Shown here: positions 44,501 through 54,581 of the stretch, one piece after another
Layout of the letters: each line of letters begins with the position of its first letter
Position numbering within the stretch: the first letter of the stretch is position 1
Source: Ceratobasidium sp. AG-K
Taxonomy: Eukaryota; Basidiomycota; Agaricomycetes; Cantharellales; Ceratobasidiaceae
DNA: 64,000 nucleotides
Assembly: GCA_037039685.1 (NCBI GenBank)
Contig: JAWNGF010000015.1
Span: forward strand, 883,001 to 947,000
Direction: 5' to 3'
The notes under the pieces: model-generated
The model's input: only the letters and a program-made list of their open reading frames with translations
Told to the model about the DNA's origin: nothing
Database searches by the model: none
Translations under genes and position numbers: made by a program

Positions 44501-47388
44501 GGTTGGAGGAATTCACGTTGATGGTCGCAGATTCAGAGTCGGTCGACGGGTCACGGAAAAGTGGACGCGCGCGCAAGCCGACTGTGCGGTTGTTGGAATC
44601 GAGAGAGCGGGACGAGGACGAGGAAATGGCCGACGAGCCTCGTGTGAGGAAACCAGTCGAACGTGAGTGGTGCCTGGTTGTGGTTGGGCGTTGCTAAGCG
44701 GTTGCAGGCTCGGAATCTGCCTCGATTTCTGGACGAGCGAGGCGTGGTCCAAAACTCACGGCCAAGGCGCTCGAATCGGCGCGTCAGGAGAGCGAATTTA
44801 GCGATGGCGAGGGTCAGCGAATTATTCTTGTTCGCGAAAAGTCGAGGCGTGGTTCGAGACGCGAGGGACGTGCGGAATCCAGTGTGCCTAGTGGATCTAA
44901 ACGCTTGCATACCGAGGGGGTAGAATCGTCCAGTAAGTGAGATCGAGTTTCCAGTGTTGAATTGAATTGACTTGGTATCTAGAACCTTTGAAAAAGCCGC
45001 GCCAGGAGAAAAATGCATCTTCCTCTGGTAAATCGATGGTTGAGCTCCATAAAGGCGACTTTATCCTCCGTACGTTGGCCAATTGCGATGGTTTCGGTGT
45101 TTCTCACGCTTTCGATAGGCCCACAAGACCGCGTATGTTTCCACTACGACTATGACCAAACGATTGTCCCCCGTTGCACTGCCTGCCGGAAAAAGAAGTT
45201 TGGCGATACTTGTCGGTTCAAAAACATACGCTGGATCAAGCTCAACCCATACTCGTTTGATCCTGTGGGTGTCAAATTTGATTCGCCTCCAGAAGACAAG
45301 TCGGCGACGGTCGAGTACCATCTTCCTGGCGAGTGGAATGTGACGCCGACAATTCAGCAAGTTGAGCGGATGCAGGTGGGTAGTTTACAACTCGATTTAT
45401 GACCCGAACCAACAAGTTACTAGGTCGCACTCGCGCAATCCTTGTATCCCGTCTTGCGAGACGAGTTGGCCCACGCACAGAAACCCAACATTATTCGTAG
45501 GAACGTGGAAATTGAAGTTCGCGCGACTTGCGGTATGTAGAGCAATTTTTGAGACTTCTCGTACTCAACTTGCTTAGATGTATGCGCAACTTCAATGTTT
45601 TCGAGCTGCCACATGTGCACTCGGTGCGGTCGAGAGTATTGTGGCGCATGCTTTCAACGCGTCGAGGAAATGTGTCCTATTGGCACGTTGTTGGAGTACC
45701 CAAACGCCGAACGCAAGGACCCACAGCTCCACAAGTACCGCGCCTGCTCCGCAGGCCGCATCTTCCACGTACCAGCCGACTTTTACCCAGTCACCCGGTT
45801 TACGCGCGAAGAGCTCGAACAAGCGGTTCACGAAATGGAGGAACTCATTCAGGAAGCCCACCAGCTTGCGTCTTCGACGAAAACCCAGATTACAGATTGG
45901 GTCGCTGGAGTTGTGTCGCAGCGTGGGACTTCCCCCCAGTCCACCGAGCCACCTGCGTTGTCCTCGGCTGGTTCCTCGCACGATGTGAGCAGTCCACGTG
46001 GAACACCCGACCCTCAGCTCCCCTCGATGCCGATTATCGCGTCGCCTACCATGTCCCCCACTCACGAAGCTGGATTTGCAACTGATGCCTCAGTCGAGTC
46101 CGGAAAACGCCCTGCTTCGAGTTCTCAATCTGGCCGTCCCGATCCAGCCGGTATCCCCAGTCACTCAATTACCTCGTTTGACAAGGAACTCGACGAAGAG
46201 ACTTTCAAGCCACTGTGGGCCCGCGGCGAGGCGATCGTGGTACACAATTTACTCGACAAATTCAAAATCAAGTGGACACCAGAGTATTTTATCCGCGAGT
46301 ATGGCGAGCAGGCTTGCCTTGTTGTGAATTGTCAGGACAACAAGGTCGAGGAGACGTTTGTCAACGACTTTTTCGACAAGTTTGGCAAGACGGACAGGAC
46401 TCCGGGTATTTTGAAGCTCAAGGTGAGTTTAATTTGTGCTCTTGCACTCCCCGTGCTGATGCGCCTGGATGCAGGACTGGCCCGCACAAGCCGACTTCAA
46501 AGACGATTTCCCCGCGTTGTTTGACGATTTTATGAACGCTCTTCCAGTTCCAAACTACAGCCGGCGAGATGGGATTTTGAACTTGGCGTCTCATTTTGCG
46601 ACCAACGCTATCGCGCCCGATCTTGGTACGTGCATCTATCCAAATGTGTACCTAGCTTATTCCTGAGCCCGAATAGGTCCGAAGATGTACAACGCTTTCG
46701 TAAGTTTACCCCTGTCTTTGCTACGCCTGTATTAACATCTCCTCCAGGCCTCGTCCGAAGGCCCTGGTGGCCAAGGCTCGACCCGACTCCACATGGACAT
46801 GGCCGATGCCGTGAATATCATGATGTATTCCAGTCGCGAGGCGGACGGATCAGATGGCGTCGCTGCCTGGGACATTTTCCGGGCGTGCGACTCGGATAAA
46901 ATTCGGGCTTACCTTCGACGACACTTCCAAGACAAGGCGAGCCAGTTCCGCGACCCGATCCATTCGCAAATGTTCTACCTTGACAGCGATCACCGAAAGA
47001 AGCTATACGAGGAAGAGCACGTCTACAGTTGGAGGATATACCAAAAACCGGGAGATGCCGTGTTCATCCCCGCGGGGTGCGCCCATCAGGTAAGTTTCAG
47101 TGTATACGCCTCGATCAGGGCTAATGCGCTCGATAGGTGTGCAACCTCGCGGATTGTATCAAGGTCGCGATCGACTTTGTCAGTCTCGAGAATATCCATC
47201 GATGCGAACGGTTGACTACCGAGTTCCGAAACGAAAATGACACGTTTACCTGGAAGGAGGACGTACTCCAGTTACGAACGATGATGATGTATGCTTGGCG
47301 CTCAACGCGCCAGCTTCGTTTGGTATGGGACGAGGCTTGCGAGCAGGGTGGTGACGCAGAACCATCAGAAGAGCAGAGCATGGCTTGA
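41509..47388 (+). CDS. KDM3-like JmjC histone demethylase
   Basis: Twelve exons joined in phase: 41509-41635, 41751-42434, 43187-44662, 44708-44932, 44983-45069, 45119-45375, 45424-45532, 45578-46422, 46475-46625, 46677-46699, 46748-47089, 47137-47388 (1525 residues). Residues 1-850 are disordered, acidic/basic and Ser-rich with an AT-hook-like RKSGRARKP. A zinc cluster CTACRKKKFGDTC lies near residue 885. The KDM3-type finger CDVCATSMFSSCHMC, CGREYCGAC lies near 990-1015. The JmjC domain covers about 1230-1480 with LHMDMAD (Fe ligands His and Asp, near 1343-1345) and a second His in CAHQVCN (near 1441); the preceding Thr fits 2-oxoglutarate binding. KDM3 enzymes remove H3K9me1/2 in the nucleus. 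The 752-base second intron is long for this locus, so that junction is the least certain. Confidence 0.88.
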
Positions 47389-47523
47389 TACATGTAGTAT
47401 TTCACGCTTTTTTTTCCTTTTGGGTGAGCAGTCTTTTTTGAGCATTTCTTTCACCGTTTATGCCCGATTGTATAAATTTTTGAAGCCTGAAGAGTAATGA
47501 TTGCAGATGTTCGTTTGTATATT

Positions 47524-48313
47524 ATAGTTTGGTCACAACAGAATCACAGCTTTTGCGCCGCTCGCTTCGATCAAGCGTGCCTGGAGTCCAGCTCCGTGGA
47601 TGATGGACTGGGTTATAGGCTCCGTGAGAATGCATGATCGTCCCGGCGATTTGCCATTCCCCTTGAACGTGGTGTCTGCATTGATCACCATGCGGTAGCC
47701 TGCCTTTGCCGACTCCAATGGCAGCGGCCTCGGCCCATGATGGTTGGCTGCTCTCCGGTGCTACAGCAAATAACCTTGCTCTTCTCCTCAGGGGCATCCG
47801 GCAGGCGCCTTGGCTGTGCATTGCAAAGGCCCGCCACGCGGACTTGAATTCCAGCATCTTGAGTCTGCATAGACACACTTTGGAATACACTGGCGTCTAA
47901 GCTGTCAGCGCTTGCTGACGATCGCATTTCGATCTGCCAAGCTCAGCGGGGAATTTACATATCCAAAGAAAATGGGCCTACCAGTTTCAATGCTCCACAT
48001 TGCCGCCCACCTGAGCCAGTTGGACTGTGAATCGATAGATGGGATGAGCGAAAGCTGATTGATTTTGTCAACGTTAGAGGTTAGTCATCCTGAACTACTC
48101 TTGGAGAGTTTATGCCACCAAGCAACAAATCCTCCTTGACTTAGCCAAATAGACTTTCCATGGATCCAGTGAAACCACCAGTAGAACGATAACTCTGTCA
48201 CTTGGCGCTTGATACGGCTGCGATGGAATCAATTGAGGTAGATCATAGTCTTGAGCCACGCTGTAGTAGGGGATCAGGGTCTGGGTCTGAGGACCTATAT
48301 AGTCGTAGTGCAT
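47524..48313 (-). CDS. Tentative uncharacterised minus-strand gene
   Basis: Coding-like pieces read downward: 48313-about 48180 (MHYDYIGPQTQTLIPYYSVA, ending RVIVLL), about 48020-47978 (SNWLRWAAMWSIET) after a possible intron, 47927-47800 (SADSLDASVFQSVSMQTQD and a Cys-containing stretch) and 47718-47533 (YRMVINADTTFKGNGKSPG and onward). GT/AG boundaries exist for each but phases do not all close. No domain is recognised. It converges on the 3' end of the JmjC gene with about 130 bases between stops. Confidence 0.3.
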
Positions 48314-48667
48314 CGTACTTAACCCATGTTACCGTCGGCGAACTGGTCGTTGGCCGAGTGATTTGGAGTGTCTACCCAGTGTACGCTCCTTGTTTGCAGC
48401 CTGTGGCGTATCACATCTTATTGATTGAGAATTACCATACCCACTGTGGGGTGTCAGGCTACAGAATAACGTCAACAAATGCACTGAACCGAAAATGGCC
48501 GCTTTCAGTAATGAATTACATCATTTTTCAGCCACCTTGCACATGGCTTGCGGTCATCCGTACCACAAAGGGGAAATTTGATTAGGTTCTAGCGCTAATT
48601 TGTCCCCCAAGTCACTCCTGAAGATAATCTTCAGCGTATCGGTCACTGAAAGCGGACACATCTACAG
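48314..48667. other. Intergenic stretch, nothing recognised
   Basis: About 350 bases. A motif GAACTGGTCGTTGGCCGAGTGA near 48340 resembles GAGCTGGTGGCTGACCGAGTCA near 51500, hinting at shared upstream sequence in this duplicated region. Confidence 0.35.
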
Positions 48668-49344
48668 TGTTCAATGAGTCCTTGAATCACCCAATTTTGT
48701 TTATCCTCTCTGGCTCGCAAATCCAACCAGATTGCTGTCAAAACGGGAGCGATCAACCGATGTGACCATCGGGACCTTCAGGCAGATGCAAAATTTAATT
48801 AAGTGAAGCTTGAGACGCAGGCAGCGAGTTGAAAGTTCGGCGTCCAAATCGTGATAACTCAGCAAAAATTGAAAATGCTCCGGTGCGCTCCGGAGCCGGG
48901 GTTTTGCTCGGGAGCGCTGTGTAGGCTCCGGAGCGCCCTGGGAGCGTCGCAATCACGTGCTCCTGAGCGCTCCAGGAGCCTAAGGAGCACTTCGGAGCCC
49001 TCACGCGCTCCGAAACATTTTCACTTTTTGCTGAGAATCGGTCCTTGAATCGGTATGATCGCGTGTTGTGCGGTTCAGCCAACCAGAGGGTGGAAACATA
49101 AGCAAAATGATCAGTTCTCAGGTTCGCGGTCACACTCCTGATTTCACCAGTCACAGACGACTAAATCCGCAGCGAGTGAAGTTAGGAGGGCCGGAGGATA
49201 CCGTGAATAGTTTCACAGTGTGCTTCGATCCCTTTTACACATCCATTCATAAAACAGAGACATTTAGGCTAATAATCAAGAACTTTTAGATGTGGTGATT
49301 CAAGGACTGATGGTGATTCAAGGGCTCATTGATCACCACACTGG
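48668..49344. repeat. Large imperfect inverted repeat enclosing a fold-back element
   Basis: The left arm GTTCAATGAGTCCTTGAATC (about 48668-48693) is complementary to right-arm sequences GGTGATTCAAGGACTGATGG and GATTCAAGGGCTCATTGATC (about 49295-49344). The smaller fold-back at 48858-49035 lies inside. This may be one non-autonomous terminal-inverted-repeat element with a later insertion; no coding frame is evident. Confidence 0.45.
48858..49035. mobile_element. Fold-back MITE-like element, 178 bp
   Basis: The ends are inverted: CTCAGCAAAAATTGAAAATG at 48858 and its imperfect complement ending TTTTTGCTGAG at 49035, with AA on both sides (48856-48857, 49036-49037). The interior is packed with GCTCCGGAGC/GGAGCGC palindromes and would fold into a long hairpin. 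Its terminal TCAGCAAAAA matches the element at 63364-63610. Confidence 0.65.
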
Positions 49345-49619
49345 TGTAAGCCATGAGCTTTCAGTGCCGATGCGGCTAGAATTCGGCGCGCTTAGCCTCC
49401 ACAGTGACCTATTCAGAGACATACTCTACAACTGAATAGCAGAGCCTAAACGTGAGTTGAATCAGCTCAGTCCGAGCCTTACAGTATTGCCTGCGGAACT
49501 TTGTTCCCGGCTTGAGCCTGCATAAAATAAACTGAGCATGTGGTGACAAGCCTAGGCCACAATTACTTTGCACTACCTTGGCGCACTAACTCTTCAAATG
49601 CTGTTTATTTTCCCACCAA

Positions 49620-50826
49620 AATCATCCCTTCGAAAGGAGATTGAAGAGGACCGGGAGATTCGCTTGGTTTATGTCACTGACGGGAATCTCGTATTCGGTA
49701 CACCTGCGGGAGGCCACGGAGGGGGCGCGGAGGATCAGTTGGTGGTTCGAGGGGAGGGCCTTCAGCTGGAAGTGGAGGTAAATTCGAATCTACCGCCCCG
49801 CAAATAGCGAGTGGGCTGATGGGTGTATTATCTGCAGGGCGAGCAGGAGTCTCGTTCAGGGGTAAATGGCTTTAGAATGAACCAGCTACGTTGCTCTGAC
49901 GACAATAGTGGTCTACAGGCGGCAGCCGGGGCGTTTCCTTGCATAGTAAGGGCGGAGGCCCTCCGGCAACAATATCGTCGGGCCCGTTCATCGGACGAAC
50001 TGCGGAGGGTGGTACACGCGATCGGATCTATGGAACCACTAGGTACGGAAGTGGCTACCCCTACGGAGGTGGGTCCTATATTTCCGGTCGCGACTTTACC
50101 TTTGGTTATTGGCCTATATATCTCCCTATTGGCTTTGGAGCCGGGTACTATGGGTATCCCGAATACGGACCAGCAACCAATCGAGTCGGCCTGGAGGCGT
50201 GATGCATCAAGCAAGGGTTCAATCGAGCTCACAGCCGGCACTAGAGGTCGGCGCGAATAACACTACGCCGGTCAGCAACGTGATTGCATCATAGTATATT
50301 ATGGGAGATGCTGATTCTGTAGTAGCGGTCATGAACGAGTCAACAGTATCCTGTTTGGTTACGAAAGCATCTAGTGCAGCTATTGACGTAGGTACTCGCT
50401 GATGTGTTTTATCCAAATGTAATCAAGCTAAATTGTGGGTCGCAGGAGGCCAAACTGACAGTTCACGTCCAGCAAGCCGCTCAGTACAACCGAACATCCT
50501 CATTCATGCTTGCCTTGGCATCGTGTAACAACTCTGCCAGCCTGCCATCCAATACTCCTATTGACAACAGCAGTGCCGCTCTGCCTCTGAGCGCCGACAC
50601 ACCTCTTCCTGCAGGTACAGACATGGGCTTTCTGCAGTGCATAAATAACACTATCGGGGCCGCGGTGCCAATTATGAATGCTCCGATAAGCATGAAGAGC
50701 ACCATTATAGACGTCATTATCATTGGAGTGCTTTCCACCTTTGTTCTGGTTCTGACCATATATTGCTGTATCCGTGATACACTTGGTGGTACAGGGCGTA
50801 GTCTGGATTATCGATATATGTCATAG
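49620..50826 (+). pseudogene. Glycine-rich membrane-anchored family protein, copy 1 (broken)
   Basis: It matches copies 2 and 3 over its length. A Gly/Ser-rich segment (GGSVGGSRGGPSAGSGG) is followed by IYGTTRYGSG, FTFGYWPIYLPIGFGAGYYG, EYGPATN, then MGDADSVVAVMNES and a last exon (about 50446-50826) with VHVQQAAQYNRTSSFMLA, GTDMGFLQCINNTIG and a membrane segment (IIDVIIIGVLSTFVLVL). The frame shifts near 50190, and a TAG replaces the expected Tyr codon before YIMGDADS near 50292. Function unknown. An extracellular N-terminal part with a single C-terminal anchor is inferred from the hydrophobic stretch and the N-x-T/S sites. Confidence 0.7.
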
Positions 50827-51791
50827 TGTCATGGAGTGGCTATTCGCTCGACTTGATCGGCGCTTCCCACCATGGATGGTTGTTACATAGCGTTCCCACG
50901 TTTGAGACATGTTGAGTCGGCTTAATAATCCAATTCTTCGCCCTTCATGCTCCGTGCTGCACTGCTACGATCTAGCGTATCGGGAAGGTAGATATGTGTA
51001 TATACGCGCCGAACTGTATGTACGTGAAACGTATATTGAGATTGGGAGAGAAGTGGTATTGACCAGCCTGTCTCCTAGAAAACAGGGGTGTGGGGAGCCC
51101 ACAGCAGTGCGACTGGGACGAAGCGGGGGGGCCAGTATAGGCCCTTCCCTCATTTCAATACCATTTCACATGATTGGCTTGTATTGAGCTGACCTATAGA
51201 ATATATATGCCCACATTATATTCTACATTGGTTGGTGGCCAGCATCACACGGTACCCTTTTCTGGCAACTAAATGTCGCCGATTATATATACTGCATAAA
51301 TATCTGGTGTGTACTACGCTGGTTTGCCCGAGGGTCACTGGCGTCCAAATCACAAGACTTGAACTCGCCGGAATAACGTCTAAGCTATCCCAATAGACGC
51401 CCAAACGGCAGAGTTGTCCGTAGATACTCGGTTAGTAACGTCATGATCTTCTCCTTACTGTGCCGTAATATATCCTAATTAATCCAAAGTACCCTCGGTG
51501 AGCTGGTGGCTGACCGAGTCATATCACTTGTGACATCAAGGATGCGTTCCGTATTGTGGCTCTTAATTTATCACAATTTACTAATCAGGAATGTCCATGC
51601 CTATCTGGGAATATTTTCTTTTACTACACGGCGGAGCATTATTTTGAGGCAATGTACCACCCTCAAATCCTTACGGCAACGACTATGGAACTTTACTCTT
51701 GACTCGAGTTAGCATGGTATAAAACTCAGTATGCGAGCAAGACTCGAGCGACAACTAGCTAGCACTATCTTAGCGTGTTCTCTGCGAAAAA
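50827..51791. other. Spacer between copies 1 and 2
   Basis: About 960 bases with no credible coding frame. It should contain the promoter and possibly 5' exons of copy 2, since the copy-2 frame lacks a clear ATG. Confidence 0.35.
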
Positions 51792-53005
51792 TTGGTTGGC
51801 TCCCCTACTACAGGCCCCAAACCCAGGATTATCCTATTGTATGCACTCCAAAGAGAGCCGGGAGGCTTTGGTTACTTACGTAGCCCATCAAACCTCGTAT
51901 CCCGTAAGCCTAAAGGCGGCAGTGGAGGGGGGCGCGGAGTCGCGGTCGGAGGTTCAAGAGGAGGGTCTTCAGCTGGAAGTGGAGGTAAAGTAAAGACTAT
52001 TGTGCTACAAATAATGAGTGGACTAAAAGCCGGCTTATCTGCAGGGCGAGCAGGCGTTTCATTTGGAGGTAAATGTCTTCAAATTGAAACGTTTATGTAG
52101 ATTTTAACGACCATGACGGCTGCCAGGCGGCAGTCGAGGCGCTTCCTCGCACAGTAAGGGTGGAGGCCCTCCTGTAACAATATCGTCGGGCCCGTTCATA
52201 GGAAGAACCGCAGGGGGCGGTACGCGCGAGCAGGTATATGGAACCACTAGATATGGAAGTGGTTATACCTCCGGAGGTATGCCCTATGTTTCTGGTCGCA
52301 ACTTTACCTTTGGCTACTGGCCCATATACCTTCCTATCGGCGCCCGGGTGGGATACTACGGGTACCAAGAGTACGGACCAGCCATCAACCCGAGTCGACC
52401 GGGAGGCGCAATGCATCAGGCACTTGTTCGGTCGAACACTTGGCCGGCCCAAGATGGTCGTGTCGATAGCACTACGCTGGCCAATAACGAGACTGCATCT
52501 TATTACATCATCGGAGATGCCGACTCGGTGGCGGCAGTAATGGACGACCTAGTAGCAGCCTGTTCGGTTGTCAGGCAAGCTGGTGTAGCCATCGATGTAT
52601 GTGTAGTGTACTCGGAGTTTTACCCAACTGAGCCCAGGCTTTTAGGAGACCAACTCGACAGTTCATTTTGAGCAAGCCGTTCAGTACTATCGGGCGTCCT
52701 CCTTTATGCTTGCATTGGTGTCATACAATAACTCCGCCAATCTACCGGTCAACGCTCCCACTGGTAACGGCGCGGCTGATCTTCCTCCGAGTGCGAGTGC
52801 CGACACGCCTCTACCTTGGGGAACGGACATGAACTTCTTGAAGTGTCTCAACAACACTATCGGGGAGGCACTACCAATCATGGACGCGCCAGGACCCGGC
52901 CGGCGAGCGACCATTATTGTGATGGCAGTGATATACTCTGTATTTGCCGCCGGGATGATTTTCTGTTGCATCCGTCGGTGTTGTTGTAGGCGACATCGCT
53001 CCTAG
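51792..53005 (+). CDS. Glycine-rich membrane-anchored family protein, copy 2 (best preserved)
   Basis: A Gly-rich exon (ending SSAGSGG, about 51987), a mini-exon GRAGVSFGG (about 52044-52069), a main exon 52127-52596 (GGSRGASSHSKGGGPP to GVAID) and a last exon 52646-53005. Introns between Gly codons are phase 1 and the last is phase 0. The main exon has YGTTRYGSGY, FTFGYWPIYLPIGARVGYYG, GGAMHQALVR and GDADSVAAVMDDLVAACSVV. The last exon has QAVQYYRASSFMLALVSYNN, GTDMNFLKCLNNTIG, a membrane segment (ATIIVMAVIYSVFAAGMIF) and a Cys/Arg tail. No stop or shift is seen, but the true start exon is not identified. Predicted membrane or cell-surface protein of unknown role. Confidence 0.6.
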
Positions 53006-53420
53006 TATTACCAAATAGGATCTGTAAATGGGGTAATATTCAAGCTTTTCACGCATTGATATCGTATATGTAGTTCTCATAACATTGGCCCATGAGAAGA
53101 GAGCGTCTGATGACACTTGTTAGTTGAATACTAACACTGACAACAATACATCGCGGATGTATAATGGTATCTGTATCCCGCGCTTTTACACTTCAGCGTG
53201 GCATGTATTATGGGCCTGGCGGCCAACCAGTACCGAAACGGTTTTGCTAAAGCCGGCTAGAGTATACGGGACAGTGGTCAAGCTGGTGCGATCGCAACCC
53301 CCATGGCACCCCACCCTACCATGCTCAGCTTGCAACCAATCAAGGGTTAGGACGGAACTTCAATGCATGCTCAATCATCGACTGGAAGGTGAGCCATGGA
53401 TAAACTTGGTGTATCAACGT
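53006..53420. other. Short intergenic stretch, nothing recognised
   Basis: About 415 bases downstream of copy 2. No coding frame with recognisable content, and no repeat I could define. Confidence 0.35.
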
Positions 53421-53636
53421 GCACCGCACTATGGGCCCCAAAACTCCGTATATTACGGAGTTTGATCCCAGTCCTTGGCAAAACACGGAGGTAATCACCG
53501 TATCCAGTGTCGAGATCAAGGCACTCCAACGACTGCTGGCCAAGATACGAGGCTTACCGCCGTGTTTTGCCAACGACATGGAGGAAACCTCCGCATAAAC
53601 CTCCGTATTTTACGGAGATTTGGGGTCCACGGTGCC
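53421..53636. mobile_element. Fold-back MITE-like element, about 216 bp
   Basis: Inverted arms: left GCACCG...GGGCCCCAAAACTCCGTA with TATTACGGAG next to it; right CTCCGTATTTTACGGAG and TTTGGGGTCCACGGTGC. A second pair, TTGGCAAAACACGG (about 53475) and CCGTGTTTTGCCAA (about 53560), continues the complementarity inward, so nearly the whole unit folds into a hairpin. Duplication at the ends is not clear. Confidence 0.6.
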
Positions 53637-53779
53637 GTTTTGGGTTTCAAATATACCAGTATAATAGGCAGCGGGTTCAGAGACATGGCATTGATATAGA
53701 ATAAGCTCACTTTGGACTGCCTATGTGATCACATGATGCGTTTATCGTTGTCGTTTATGTATTGCTGCTTTCTACCCTA

Positions 53780-53980
53780 AAAATCCTGAAGCCTCTCCCC
53801 TCAGGAACGGACATGAGCTTCCTGAAACGCCTGAACGATACCATTGGGGAAGCAGGGCCAATCATGGACGCGCCGGAAAGTAGCCAAAAAAAGTGTCATT
53901 ATGTGGGTGGTATTTTCCCTGTTTGCCTTTTTCGTGGTGTTAGGTTGGTGGTATGGTTTGTAGGCGATGGCGTAAATTTA
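53780..53980 (+). pseudogene. Glycine-rich family fragment, copy 4
   Basis: Only the 3' exon core survives: LPSGTDMSFLKRLNDTIGEA and PIMDAPES align with GTDMNFLKCLNNTIGEALPIMDAP of copy 2. A degraded hydrophobic stretch with no matching tail follows. It is too short to make a protein of the family. Confidence 0.7.
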
Positions 53981-54263
53981 GTTAGTACTGGGCAGAATTT
54001 ACAAGTGACTTGATAGTCAAGCTCCTCAATTGTTGCAGTGACACGGTAGTTCTCGTCACATTAGCTCACGAAATCAATATAGTAGTGTTGAACGCGGTTA
54101 TTCATCGGACGATGACAATCGTGTGTACATATGCAATAGCATCTGTACTACGCACATCGGGTCATGGATCAAATATTCGATCACCAATAAGCTTAAATAA
54201 AGAGCCCAATGAGGAACAGTTTTGAATGTTAGGTGGTCGTATTGGAGTGAATTATCTTGAAAA

Positions 54264-54460
54264 GGGCGTATCTAGGACGCAGCCTGCGGAGGAAATAGAT
54301 ACGCTACTCGGCCGCAAAGAACGGCCCGACTCATGGGCGCTTATTACGCCCTCGGGTCTCTGGTTCCGTTCCGATTACCTCTAGACTACGACATTCGTAC
54401 GCGATGTCCGCCCGCGCGCGCAGTGCGACGGCGTCTGCCCTACTCACACGTTTTCGTATT
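54264..54460 (+). repeat. Ngaro A1 repeat
   Basis: It begins GGGCGTATCTAGGACGCAGC and matches A2 (59484 on) almost base for base through GCCCGCGCGCGCAG and on to about 54460. One visible difference is CTCATGGG here against CTCGTGGG at 59551. The GGACGCAGCCTGCGGAGG core is a near-palindrome, a candidate recombinase crossover site. Confidence 0.9.
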
Positions 54461-54581
54461 CCACATTATCCTTGGGCTTGCGTACAGATACTTAAGAGAC
54501 TCGACCAGGGCAGTCGTAGTCCCCCACCATCACGGCCCCCTCCTCCACCTCTCGCCCTCCACGAACCCATAAAATCTCGCG

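Noticed and set aside
48860..49030. CRISPR-like or tandem-repeat array at the GCTCCGGAGC cluster
   Set aside because: The repeats are palindromic, irregularly spaced and enclosed in inverted ends, so a fold-back element explains them. CRISPR is not expected in a fungal nucleus.
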